A stretch of DNA of 64,000 nucleotides from DP-19 sp036496285 (GTDB taxonomy: Bacteria; Desulfobacterota; Binatia; UTPRO1): the NCBI GenBank assembly GCA_036496285.1, contig DASXLI010000067.1, positions 1 to 64,000 on the forward strand, read 5' to 3'. How positions within the stretch are numbered: position 1 is the stretch's first letter; each line of letters opens with the position of its first letter. A program made the position numbers and the translations under genes. Of this stretch, positions 52,301 to 59,297 are shown piece by piece. A model generated the notes under the pieces. The model was not told the DNA's origin, did no database searches, and worked only from the letters and a program-made list of their open reading frames with translations.

Positions 52301-52564
52301 GATCAGCGAGCCGTCGAGGTCGACGATGGCGTCGAACGGGTGCTGGATGTTCGCGTCCTTGACGATCTTGGCGGCAATGCCGGTCGCGCGGCTCACCTCG
52401 AAGACGGTCTTCGCGCCGTCGTCGGTGACGAGGAGGTTGCCGTTGGTGAACGCGGCAGCCGGACGCACGACGACCGTCGCGAGCACCAGCGCGAGCAGCA
52501 GCGCGGTGCCGCAGCGGCGCCAGAGATCTCGGGCGCATCGAGCGTTTCGCACGGCGTCGGACAT
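49343..52564 (-). CDS. giant exported beta-propeller protein with TSP3 repeats
   Basis: A 1073-residue exported protein (ATG at 52564; a TTG at 52591 is less likely). The signal is LLLALVLATVVVRPAAA. Residues about 25-330 and 345-660 are two runs of NHL/SMP-30-like propeller blades with repeated LLVTDDGAKTVFEVSRATG, NPSGLVLEASGDMLVVDPDA and LIVADRGSDTGATATDG themes. Between them and in the middle lies a Thr/Pro linker (TPTATAATATPTPTKTGG). Then come thrombospondin-type-3 calcium repeats (DTDGDGIPDALDDCPAIPNP, DQDGDGVGNVCDNCQNVANP, DADHDGVGDVC). The last 320 residues are a Cys-rich helical domain with regularly spaced CxxxxxxCxxx patterns. It is probably a surface adhesin or scaffold; no enzyme motif is seen. 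Confidence 0.85.
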   Translation of the reverse strand: MSDAVRNARCARDLWRRCGTALLLALVLATVVVRPAAAFTNGNLLVTDDGAKTVFEVSRATGIAAKIVKDANIQHPFDAIVDLDGSLIVADRGSDTGATATDGAIYRVSASTGLITATLASGAPLVNPSGLVLEASGDMLVVDPDAAVNGSNGHVFRWRRASGDLVPLSGCRKFNNPARAVVDGSGDIFVVDADAVGSGAVLRLDPTTGGCVTLLHGVNGDHHGLTEPFGIALAPDGTIVLADEEADPLELGTNTGAVFAYDFGANAVTRAIPDATFARPRGVVVDAAGVYLVADATAKRIFAIATDGTVTTVSASGSFVAPLQVRIIGPAPTPPTIGRPRVDFLVVDRGADPRGLGTEEGTGAVFGVDATTGLTTFLAGDPLLNNPYDVTIDRHGDLLVADQDAGSDHRGAVYRIGRQTKQVEDTITSGQPFSNPSGILTDVDGSLIVADRDASVNGSRGALFRVDEDHGAVTPISTSGELVNPVKIALDDAGNVLVADAGIQCPTPIATPTGPTPTATAATATPTPTKTGGPTPTHTPGPCDTPGVRSFGSAVRVVAPNGMTTTLTAEGSFVKLGGIDFDPTFGIVVADEDADPNHYGSSPGAVFQVDARNGAVTPIASEPTFFQGPRDVAVAPDGSYAVADPFAKKVFRVDPVSGTITVLSDSADFNQPVAVVSIVDTDGDGIPDALDDCPAIPNPDQRDQDGDGVGNVCDNCQNVANPGQEDADHDGVGDVCVPASAAALAGCQHGAAQLASTLFVKSLNTIEACVNALLKCETQAEKGVLSGDALASCRAAARIKSCGKTGDDLAALRTAAMSKLGGGRVCGNLEVHELRKTPGGLGFEGSLADCADLTPPGSLDDGVALFDCLSRGVTCQAGAAAGVLSPRAGTLLGAAGLSAAVPCVGAGSPGNAGTAAPSERVVRSCQSKIAKTGAKLASSRIVQGEKCVSALLGCQTLRETNGFPTPGDDAACAAKATTTCTHALATLAKASDVARTAVAKSCSPLLTSEIDSALGFAGLVPACGPLATNADVAACVVGQTSCTADLAIGLASPRAAELLGAANLLGSFACLAP

Positions 52565-52751
52565 CACGGGAAGATCAGTCGAGCGTCGCAAATACGGTGC
52601 CGCCGGAACGAAGGCAAAGCTCCCGGAACCGGGTGGGTTTTTCCCGCGCGCGGACGCAGCCGTCGTTGCAAGCGTGCACGATGTCTCACGGCCTCGCGAC
52701 CTCGCCCGCAGTCCGGAGGCGTACGACCGCGCACGCGATCGGGACCATGCG

Positions 52752-53675
52752 CTACCCGAGCCGGCCGCCTACGGCGATGCCGAGGCCCGCGAGCACCTCG
52801 GCCGCGGGCTTCTTCTCGCGCGTCCCCTCGACGCGCGCCTTGCCGAAGCGGACGACGCCCGTGCCCGCAACGACGATGACGCCCGATGCGTCGCTCGCGA
52901 CGACCGTGCCCGCCGCGCCGCTCCCCGGGCCGTCGCTCTTCCGGCTCTCGTAGAGGCGAATCTGCGAGCCGCCCGCGGCGGAATACGCGCCAGGCTGCGG
53001 ATCGCAGCCGCGGATCAGGTCGTGCGTCGTGGCGGCGGGCTTCGCCCAGTCGATGCGCGCGTGCGCGTCGCGGCAGAGCGGCTCGTAGGTCGCACGGCTC
53101 TCGTCCTGCACGAGCCTCGGCGCCTTCCCGCTCTCGATGAGCGCCACCGCGTCGAGCACGAGCGTCACCCCGGCGGGAAGCACGCGCCCGTAGTAGAGCG
53201 AGCCGGCGCTGTCGTCGGGTCCGATCGGCACCGGACGCTGGAGGAGCAGCGGGCCCGTGTCGATTCCGGCGTCCACCCAGAAGACGGACACACCCGTCTC
53301 GGCGTCGCCCTCGATCAGCGCCCAGTTGATCGCGCTGCCGCCGCGACGGCGCGGCAGCATCGAGGGGTGGAAGCAGATGCTGCCGAGCCGGGGCACGTCG
53401 GCGAGCGCGAGCGGGACGATCTGGGTCACGTAGGCGAGGATCATGAGATCGGGCGCGAGCGCGGCGACCTCGGCATGCACCGCCTCGCTCTTGTAGCTCG
53501 GCGGCTGGTGGCACGAGATGCCGGCGGCCCGCGCGGCGGCGGCGAGCGGATCGGGACGGGCGGCCGAGTCGGGCGGCGCGTAGACCGCCACGACCTCGTC
53601 GCCGCGCGCGAGGAGACCGGTCAGCACCTGCTCGCCGAATGCGGCCTGCCCGATGACGACGATCTTGAGTCCCAT
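52752..53675 (-). CDS. 10-formyl-THF hydrolase-domain protein (ALDH1L1-N-like)
   Basis: A 307-residue formyltransferase-fold protein. It is closer to the N-terminal hydrolase domain of 10-formyltetrahydrofolate dehydrogenase than to bacterial Fmt: LKIVVIGQAAFGEQVLTGLL, GSICFHPSMLPRRRG (H103), SAINWALIEGDAETGVSVFW, VDAGIDTGPLLLQ (D139) and SGKAPRLVQDESRATYEPL. The His-Asp spacing of 36 equals H106-D142 of the mammalian enzyme. The C-terminal 80 residues are an Fmt-C-like barrel. It would hydrolyse 10-formyl-THF or transfer a formyl group. No aldehyde dehydrogenase domain or gene is adjacent. The ATG at 53675 begins the Rossmann strand. Confidence 0.82.
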   Translation of the reverse strand: MGLKIVVIGQAAFGEQVLTGLLARGDEVVAVYAPPDSAARPDPLAAAARAAGISCHQPPSYKSEAVHAEVAALAPDLMILAYVTQIVPLALADVPRLGSICFHPSMLPRRRGGSAINWALIEGDAETGVSVFWVDAGIDTGPLLLQRPVPIGPDDSAGSLYYGRVLPAGVTLVLDAVALIESGKAPRLVQDESRATYEPLCRDAHARIDWAKPAATTHDLIRGCDPQPGAYSAAGGSQIRLYESRKSDGPGSGAAGTVVASDASGVIVVAGTGVVRFGKARVEGTREKKPAAEVLAGLGIAVGGRLG

Positions 53676-53905
53676 GCGCGCCTCCGGCGGGGTCCGTAGC
53701 AGAGGCGCGCCCGTCGTGCACGCACCGCTCGGCGCCCCGACCCGCGCTGTCCCTCCCCGACGCGGCATCCGCCGCGCGGCGGACGGCCGCGCGTCCGGGG
53801 GCGCCTCGCCGCCTCCGTCCGCCGCGGTGGACATGCTGGCACCGCCGTTGCTCCGCTCTCCGCGACAGCGATCGCCGCGCGGTGCGCGGCGCGGAGGGAC
53901 ACACC

Positions 53906-54574
53906 ATGCCGGTCAAGCACGCATTGCTCGCGCTGCTCGCGCAGCGCGATCTCACGGGCTACGAGCTCAAGGTGCGCTTCGAGCGCGCCCTCGGCGATTT
54001 CTGGCAGCTCAACTCGGGCCAGGTCTACTCGACGCTCGAACGGCTGCGGCGCGCCGGCATGGTCACGCGGCAGAAGGAATGCGGCAGCGTCGAGCGCAGT
54101 CGCTACGCCATCCTCGCGCGCGGCCGCCGCCAGCTCGAGCGCTGGCTCGCCGCGCCGGCGCCGCGGCTCCGCCCGATCCGCGACCCGCTCTACGTGAAGC
54201 TGGTCTTCACGCCGCCGGAGGACATCCCGGTCCTGCTGCGCTCGTTCGTGGCCGAGACCCGGCGCTACGGCGATGCCGTGGAGACGCTCGGCGCGCTCGT
54301 CGCGCGCGAGCCGCTCTCGACATCGGGGCGCGCGCGCTGGCTCGTCGCGGAGGCGGCGCGCTTGCAATACGCCGCGCAGCTCTCGTGGCTCGGGACGGTG
54401 CGCCGTATGCTCGCGGCGGAGAGCGCCCGACCGGAAGGCATCGCGGCCGCGCGTCCGGCGCCCGCACGTCGCGCGCCGCTCCACGCGCTCGCGGCGACGT
54501 CGCGCGCGACACGTGGCGCCGCCGACGTGGCCGGAGCGGCGGTCGCGGTCGAGGCGGAGAGCGGGCGCGCCTGA
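53906..54574 (+). CDS. PadR-family transcriptional regulator
   Basis: A 222-residue PadR-type regulator; GGAGGG lies 7 nt before the ATG at 53906. Seen: the winged helix MPVKHALLALLAQRDLTGYE, LNSGQVYSTLERLRRAGMVT and ERSRYAILARGRRQLERWLA, then the C-terminal dimer domain PLYVKLVFTPPEDIPVLLRS with VAETRRY. The last 60 residues are Ala/Arg-rich and look disordered. The ligand is unknown. It is divergent from the formyl-THF-hydrolase gene by 230 bp, so it may control that gene, and it lies before the IclR-type gene. Confidence 0.92.
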   Translation: MPVKHALLALLAQRDLTGYELKVRFERALGDFWQLNSGQVYSTLERLRRAGMVTRQKECGSVERSRYAILARGRRQLERWLAAPAPRLRPIRDPLYVKLVFTPPEDIPVLLRSFVAETRRYGDAVETLGALVAREPLSTSGRARWLVAEAARLQYAAQLSWLGTVRRMLAAESARPEGIAAARPAPARRAPLHALAATSRATRGAADVAGAAVAVEAESGRA

Positions 54575-54606
54575 GCGCCGCGACACGCGCTGGAAAAAAG
54601 TGTTTG

Positions 54607-54634
54607 CGATCCGCGGAGTCGATACCGCGGATCG
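54607..54634. promoter_or_regulatory. 10-bp inverted repeat after the PadR gene
   Basis: CGATCCGCGG (54607-54616) and CCGCGGATCG (54625-54634) are perfectly complementary with an 8-nt spacer, 33 nt after the PadR stop. It could be a terminator hairpin without a U tract or an operator between the PadR and IclR genes. Confidence 0.45.
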
Positions 54635-54743
54635 ACCCCTCCCGGCACCGTGGCCGGCATGCTTGGCGGCCGCGCTCCGTCCCGCCGACCAACGCGCTCG
54701 ACCGCGCCAATCGTGGTGTTCCGTCGGTTGCAGGACGCGCCGT

Positions 54744-54772
54744 TTGACAGGCTGTGGCGAAACCACTAGCCA
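54744..54772 (+). promoter_or_regulatory. promoter candidate for the IclR-type gene
   Basis: TTGACA (54744-54749), a full-consensus -35, is 17 nt before TAGCCA (54767-54772). A transcript from here starts after the GTG at 54754, so it supports the ATG at 54796 as the true start. Confidence 0.5.
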
Positions 54773-54795
54773 TAAAACAGCTTCCCAGACTGCCC

Positions 54796-55575
54796 ATGGT
54801 TCGCCGCGAGAAGAGCAACTACATCATCCGCTCCGTCGCCCACGCCCTCGACGTGATCGAGGAGTTCTACGGCGACGCCGACGAGCTCGGCGTCACCGAT
54901 CTGAGCAAGCGTCTCAAGCTGCACAAGAACAACATCTTCCGCCTGCTGGCGACGCTCGAGTCGCGCGGCTACATCGAGCAGAACAAGGCCACCGAGAACT
55001 ATCGCCTCGGCGTGCGGAGCCTGCAGCTCGGCCAGGCGTACGTCGGCCGTATGGGCCTGCTACGCCAGGCCCGTCCCATCATGGAGACGCTCGTGAAGCA
55101 GTGCCGCGAGAGCGCCTACGTGGCGGTCGTGCGCCGCGGCGGCATGGTGCCGCTCGACAGCGTGGACGCCGACCAGCCGGTGCGCCTCGTGTCGCAGATC
55201 GGCGAGCTCCTTCCCCTGCACTGCACCGCGTCCGGCAAGGTCCACCTCGCGTTCGAATCGGAGGATGAGCTCAAGTCGCGCCTCTCGGAAGGGCTCAAGA
55301 AGTACACCTCCAGCACGATCACCGAGCGCGCGGCGCTGGCGCAGCAGCTGCGCGCGGTCGCCGAGAAGGGCTACGCGGTCGACATGGGCGAGTTCGTCGA
55401 GGACGTCCGCTCGATCGGTGCGCCGATCAAGGACTATACCGGCCGGGTCGTCGGCGCGCTCGCGATGAGCGGCCCCGCGTATCGCCTGACCAACGACCGG
55501 CTGCACAAGGAGATGGCGCCGCTCGTGGTGAAGGCCGCGACGGAGCTGTCGTCCCGCCTCGGCCACAACGCCTGA
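54796..55575 (+). CDS. IclR-family transcriptional regulator
   Basis: A 259-residue IclR-type regulator. N-terminal winged helix: NYIIRSVAHALDVIEEFYGD, LGVTDLSKRLKLHKNNIFRL and LLATLESRGYIEQNKATENY. C-terminal effector domain: LPLHCTASGKVHLAF, GYAVDMGEFVEDVRSIGAPI and GRVVGALAMSGPAYRL. The GTG at 54754 could add 14 residues but lies inside the best promoter. It lies immediately upstream of the etfBA genes, with two small palindromes in the 113-bp gap, so control of electron-transfer-flavoprotein supply is plausible. The effector is unknown. Confidence 0.92.
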   Translation: MVRREKSNYIIRSVAHALDVIEEFYGDADELGVTDLSKRLKLHKNNIFRLLATLESRGYIEQNKATENYRLGVRSLQLGQAYVGRMGLLRQARPIMETLVKQCRESAYVAVVRRGGMVPLDSVDADQPVRLVSQIGELLPLHCTASGKVHLAFESEDELKSRLSEGLKKYTSSTITERAALAQQLRAVAEKGYAVDMGEFVEDVRSIGAPIKDYTGRVVGALAMSGPAYRLTNDRLHKEMAPLVVKAATELSSRLGHNA

Positions 55576-55602
55576 GCCGCGGCGCACCGCCCGGCCGTTC
55601 GT

Positions 55603-55653
55603 AAACATCGTTTGCAAGGGTGCCTTGACCGAGGATTTCGCATCGGGTTAGGT
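55603..55653 (+). promoter_or_regulatory. etf operon promoter and possible IclR operators
   Basis: AAAC-ATC-GTTT (55603-55613) and CAAGG-GTG-CCTTG (55615-55627) are adjacent palindromes; the second overlaps TTGACC (55625-55630), a -35, with TTAGGT (55648-55653) 17 nt downstream. The GTG start of etfB at 55689 has AAGGAG 8 nt upstream. The operator role is inference. Confidence 0.45.
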
Positions 55654-55688
55654 GGCCCGTTTTCCACGCAACGGAAGGAGACCCCGAC

Positions 55689-56444
55689 GTGAAGATCCTC
55701 GCGACCGTCAAGCGCGTGCCCGACCCGGAGACCAGCATCAAGGTCAAGCCGGACGGCTCCGGCATCGTGACCGACAACATCAAGTGGGTGATCAACCCCT
55801 TCGACGAGATCGCCATCGAAGAGGCGCTCCGCATCAAGGAGAAGGTCGCGGGCAGCGAGGTCGTCCTGGTGAGCATCGGCGACAAGGTCGTACAGGAGCA
55901 GCTCCGCACCGGCCTGGCGATGGGCGCCGACCGCGCCATCCTGGTCGTCACCGGGGACACGCTCGATCCGCTCGCGGTGGCGCGCGTTCTCGCCAAGCTC
56001 ATCGAGACCGAGAAGCCCGACCTCGTCGTCATGGGCAAGCAGGCGATCGACGACGACAGCAACGCCGCCGGGCAGATGCTCGCCGAGCTCCTTGGTTGGC
56101 CGCAGGCGACGTTCGCCTCGAAGGTCGAGCTCGCGGGCGATCAGAAGGCCGCGACCGTCATCCGCGAGGTCGACGGCGGCCTCGAGACGTTGAGCTTCCC
56201 GCTCCCGGGTATCGTCACCGCGGACCTGCGCTTGAACGAGCCGCGCTACGCGTCGTTGCCGGGTATCATGAAGGCCCGCAAGAAGGAGCTGAAGGAGATC
56301 GCCATCGGCGATCTCGGCGTCGACGTCGCCCCGAAGGCGAGGATCGTGAAGATGGATCCGCCGCCGAAGCGTCAGGCCGGCAAACGGGTCGAGTCGGTCG
56401 AGCAGCTCGTCGAGCTGCTGCACACCGAAGCCAAAGTCATCTGA
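55689..56444 (+). CDS. etfB: electron transfer flavoprotein beta subunit
   Basis: A 251-residue EtfB: MKILATVKRVPDPETSIKVK, WVINPFDEIAIEEALRIKEK, VLVSIGDKVVQEQLRTGLAM and GADRAILVV, then DLVVMGKQAIDDDSNAAGQM, the AMP-binding signature, and LPGIVTADLRLNEPRYASLP. With EtfA it forms the FAD/AMP heterodimer that accepts electrons from acyl-CoA dehydrogenases and passes them to the quinone pool. The length is normal for this subunit. It is the first gene of an operon with etfA 18 nt downstream. Partner dehydrogenases probably include the one at 16.2 kb. Confidence 0.97.
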   Translation: MKILATVKRVPDPETSIKVKPDGSGIVTDNIKWVINPFDEIAIEEALRIKEKVAGSEVVLVSIGDKVVQEQLRTGLAMGADRAILVVTGDTLDPLAVARVLAKLIETEKPDLVVMGKQAIDDDSNAAGQMLAELLGWPQATFASKVELAGDQKAATVIREVDGGLETLSFPLPGIVTADLRLNEPRYASLPGIMKARKKELKEIAIGDLGVDVAPKARIVKMDPPPKRQAGKRVESVEQLVELLHTEAKVI

Positions 56445-56462
56445 AGGCAGGAGCGACACACC

Positions 56463-57431
56463 ATGGGCGACGTTCTCGTATTCGCGGAGCATCAGCACGG
56501 TAAGTTCCCCAAGACCACCCTGGTCGCCTTCGCGGCCGGCAAGGACGCCGCGGCGAAGTTCGGCGGCGCGTGCCACGCCGTGGTCGTCGGCACCGGCACC
56601 GACGCGCTCGCCGCCGAGGCGGCGTCGTACGGCATGAAGACGGTGCTCCAGCTCGACAACGCGCGGCTCGAGCACTACGTCGCCGACGCGTACGCCGCGG
56701 CGCTCGCCGAGCTGATCAAGGCGAAGGGCATCGATACCTTCGTCGCCACCGCCACCGCGATCGGCAAGGACCTGACGCCGCGCCTCGCCGCGCGGCTCAA
56801 CGCCCCGCTCGCCGCCGACATCTCCGGCATCAACGCCGACGGCACCGTGCAGCGTCCGATGTACGCCGGCAACGTCTTCGCGACGGTGAAGCTCGAGGGC
56901 ACGCCGCGCGTCATCTCCGTCCGTGCCACCGCCTTCGACGCCGCCGCCAAGGAAGGCACCGGCACCGTCGAGAAGGTTTCCGTGTCGCTCGACGAGGGCA
57001 AGCTGACGATGAAGTTCGTCGGCCTCGAGGAGGTGAAGTCCGACCGTCCGGTCCTGACCGAGGCGCGCATCGTCGTCTCCGGCGGCCGCGGCCTCAAGAA
57101 CGGCGAGAACTTCAAGACCGTGCTCGAGCCGCTCGTGGACGAGCTCGGCGCCGCGATGGGCGCGAGCCGCGCCGCGGTCGACGCCGGCTTCGTCCCGAAC
57201 GATCTCCAGGTGGGGCAGACCGGCAAGGTCGTCGCCCCCGAGCTGTACATCGCGGTCGGCCTCTCCGGCGCCATCCAGCATCTCGCCGGCATGAAGGACT
57301 CGAAGGTGATCGTCGCCATCAACAAGGACGAGGAGGCGCCGATCTTCCAGGTGTCCGACTACGGCCTCGTCGCCGATCTCTTCAAGGCCGTGCCGGAGAT
57401 GAAGGAAGCGGTCCACAAGCTGAAGAGCTGA
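56463..57431 (+). CDS. etfA: electron transfer flavoprotein alpha subunit
   Basis: A 322-residue EtfA: MGDVLVFAEHQHGKFPKTTL, FVATATAIGKDLTPRLAARL, YAGNVFATVKLEGTPRVISV and the C-terminal FAD domain with VSGGRGLKNGENFKTVLEPL, AVDAGFVPNDLQVGQTGKVV, APELYIAVGLSGAIQHLAGM and IVAINKDEEAPIFQVSDYG. All FAD-binding signatures are present. It pairs with etfB 18 nt upstream. An esterase-like gene starts 1 nt after its stop on a TTG, probably co-transcribed but not functionally linked in any obvious way. Confidence 0.97.
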   Translation: MGDVLVFAEHQHGKFPKTTLVAFAAGKDAAAKFGGACHAVVVGTGTDALAAEAASYGMKTVLQLDNARLEHYVADAYAAALAELIKAKGIDTFVATATAIGKDLTPRLAARLNAPLAADISGINADGTVQRPMYAGNVFATVKLEGTPRVISVRATAFDAAAKEGTGTVEKVSVSLDEGKLTMKFVGLEEVKSDRPVLTEARIVVSGGRGLKNGENFKTVLEPLVDELGAAMGASRAAVDAGFVPNDLQVGQTGKVVAPELYIAVGLSGAIQHLAGMKDSKVIVAINKDEEAPIFQVSDYGLVADLFKAVPEMKEAVHKLKS

Positions 57432-57432
57432 G

Positions 57433-58290
57433 TTGATCCCGTTCCGCGCGCGCGCGGCGGCCGCTTCGGCGCTCGCCGCGCTTCTGCTCGCCGGGGCGTG
57501 CCGCTCGTCGGCACCGGCCGGCAGCGCGCCCGCCGGTACGGAGCCGAGCGAGGGCTGCCGCGCCGGGGCGCACGACGCCGAGCGGGAGGCGCGCCAGTCG
57601 TTCACGGCCGGCGCCGATACACACGAGCTCCTGATCGACGCCCCGGCGAGCTCCGTGAACGAGCCGCGTCCGCTCATCCTCGCGTTCCACGGCTTTGGCA
57701 GCAACGCCGCCAACGTCTGCGACGGCACGGGGCTGCGCACCGTCGCCGAGCGCGAGCGCGCCGTCCTCGTCTGCCCGGAGGGCCGCGACGACGTGCACCT
57801 GGTCGGCGCGGTGGGTCGTGGCTGGGACGTCAATCCGAGCGAGACCCGCGACGTCGACTACGTGCGCGCGCTCCTCGATCGCCTGGAGACGGAGCGCTGC
57901 ATCGACCGCCAGCGCGTCTACGCGACGGGCATGTCGAACGGCGGCTTCTTCGCGAGCCTCCTCGGCTGCCGCCTCGCGGATCGGCTTGCCGCGATCGCGC
58001 CGGTCGCCGGCGTCATGCCGCTCAAGGGCTGCACGCCCGCCCGTCCGGTCCCGGCACTGCTCGTGTTCGGACGGCGGGACAAGGTCGTGCCGTGGGCGCT
58101 CACCGAGGGCGGGCGCAACTGGTGGACGGAGACGGACGGCTGCGGCGCGTCGCAGGACGTCGACGGCTGCTTCGCCTTCTCGGGCTGCCGCGCCGACGTC
58201 GTCGCGTGCGAGGGCCCGCAAGGCCATACGTGGCCGGCCGATGCGGCCGAGCGCATCTGGCGCTTCTTCGCGGCGCATCCGCGCGGCTGA
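57433..58290 (+). CDS. LpqC/PHB-depolymerase-like esterase lipoprotein
   Basis: A 285-residue exported esterase starting on a TTG at 57433, one base after the etfA stop. The lipobox is LAALLLAGAC (Cys 23). The mature enzyme has LILAFHGFGSNAANVCDGTG, the nucleophile elbow VYATGMSNGGFFASLL, the acid in LLVFGRRDKVVPWA and the His in GPQGHTWPADAA, plus several paired cysteines (VCDG, VCPE, RCID, LGCR, KGCT, GCGA). This is the feruloyl-esterase/PHB-depolymerase-like group of secreted hydrolases. It probably acts on extracellular polyesters or esters; the substrate is unknown. Confidence 0.88.
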   Translation: MIPFRARAAAASALAALLLAGACRSSAPAGSAPAGTEPSEGCRAGAHDAEREARQSFTAGADTHELLIDAPASSVNEPRPLILAFHGFGSNAANVCDGTGLRTVAERERAVLVCPEGRDDVHLVGAVGRGWDVNPSETRDVDYVRALLDRLETERCIDRQRVYATGMSNGGFFASLLGCRLADRLAAIAPVAGVMPLKGCTPARPVPALLVFGRRDKVVPWALTEGGRNWWTETDGCGASQDVDGCFAFSGCRADVVACEGPQGHTWPADAAERIWRFFAAHPRG

Positions 58291-58299
58291 GGCCCGCTC

Positions 58300-59208
58300 T
58301 CACGGCCAGTCGACGGCCGACAACCTCGCCAGCGCGCGTGCCAGCGCTTGAATCCCGCTCGCGCCTTCGCCCTGCGCCTCGACGGCGCGATAGAGCTGCT
58401 CGGCGAGCGCCAGGCCGGGGAGCGCCAGGCGCATGCGCCGCGCCTCGGCGAGCGCGATGCCGAGGTCCTTCAGGAAGTGGGTGACGGCGAAGCCCGGCGC
58501 GAAGTCGCCACGCAGCATGCGCGGTGCGTAGTTGGTGAGCGACCAGGAGCCGGCGGCGCCCCCCGAGACCGACTCGAGCACCCGCGTCAGGTCGAGGCCG
58601 GCGCGATAGGCGTACAGAAGCGCCTCGCACACCCCGATCATGCCGGTCGCGATCAGCGTCTGGTTCACCATCTTGGTGTGCTGCCCCGCGCCCGCGGGTC
58701 CCTGCAGCACGATCGTGCGGCCGAGGTGGGCGAAGAGCGGCCGCACACGCTCGAAGACGGCGGGCTCGCCGCCGACCATGATCGAGAGCCGCGCCTCGCG
58801 TGCGCCGACGTCGCCGCCGGAGACCGGTGCGTCGAGCGCGCCGACGCTCTTCGCCCGGGCGGCGGCCTCGATCTCGCGCGCCAGCCCCGGCTCGCTGGTC
58901 GTCATGTCGACGAGCACCGCGCCGGCGCGGGCGCCGGCGAGCGCCCCGTCGGCGCCGAGGACGACCTCGCGCACGTCCGCCGGCGTCCCGACCATGACGA
59001 AGACCACGTCGGCGGCCGCCGCGACGGCACGCGGCGTATCGGCCCAGCGCGCGCCGCGCGCCAGCAGCGGCTCGGCGCGCTGCAGTGTGCGGGTGAAGAC
59101 GGTCATCGGATGCCCGGCCTGCATCAAGTGGCCGCACATCGAGGCCCCCATCAGCCCCGTGCCGATCCATCCCAGAGGGCCGAGCGGCGCGTGCTCCGCG
59201 TTCGACAT
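58300..59208 (-). CDS. beta-hydroxyacid dehydrogenase, 3-hydroxyisobutyrate type
   Basis: A 302-residue NAD(P) dehydrogenase of the 3-hydroxyisobutyrate / tartronate-semialdehyde family. Seen: GWIGTGLMGASMCGHLMQAG (coenzyme motif), FVMVGTPADVREVVLG, VDMTTSEPGLAREIEAAA, LDAPVSGGDVGAREARLSIM and the catalytic Lys in GAGQHTKMVNQTLIATGMIG. The substrate motif DAPVSGG is intact. It could serve valine catabolism, which would fit the acyl-CoA theme, but family substrate use is broad. It is divergent from the SGNH gene, with an inverted pair of -35 boxes between them. Confidence 0.92.
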   Translation of the reverse strand: MSNAEHAPLGPLGWIGTGLMGASMCGHLMQAGHPMTVFTRTLQRAEPLLARGARWADTPRAVAAAADVVFVMVGTPADVREVVLGADGALAGARAGAVLVDMTTSEPGLAREIEAAARAKSVGALDAPVSGGDVGAREARLSIMVGGEPAVFERVRPLFAHLGRTIVLQGPAGAGQHTKMVNQTLIATGMIGVCEALLYAYRAGLDLTRVLESVSGGAAGSWSLTNYAPRMLRGDFAPGFAVTHFLKDLGIALAEARRMRLALPGLALAEQLYRAVEAQGEGASGIQALARALARLSAVDWP

Positions 59209-59240
59209 CGCGGCGCCGTTTTCACCTTCGCGCGCGCGGG

Positions 59241-59262
59241 CGTCAACCGGCGCGGCTTGACG
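59241..59262. promoter_or_regulatory. inverted pair of -35-like boxes between divergent genes
   Basis: CGTCAA (59241-59246) and TTGACG (59257-59262) are perfect inverted copies 10 nt apart, each reading TTGACG toward its own gene. They could be the -35 boxes of two divergent promoters or a palindromic operator. The -10 boxes are not convincing. Confidence 0.35.
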
Positions 59263-59297
59263 GCGCGCGGCCCATGGGCGATGTGCCCGGCGCCTCC

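Noticed and set aside
50306..52879. Plus-strand open frame of about 850 codons opposite the propeller gene
   Set aside because: Low-complexity Arg/Ala/Asp sequence with no start context; the minus strand has clear propeller and TSP3 motifs.
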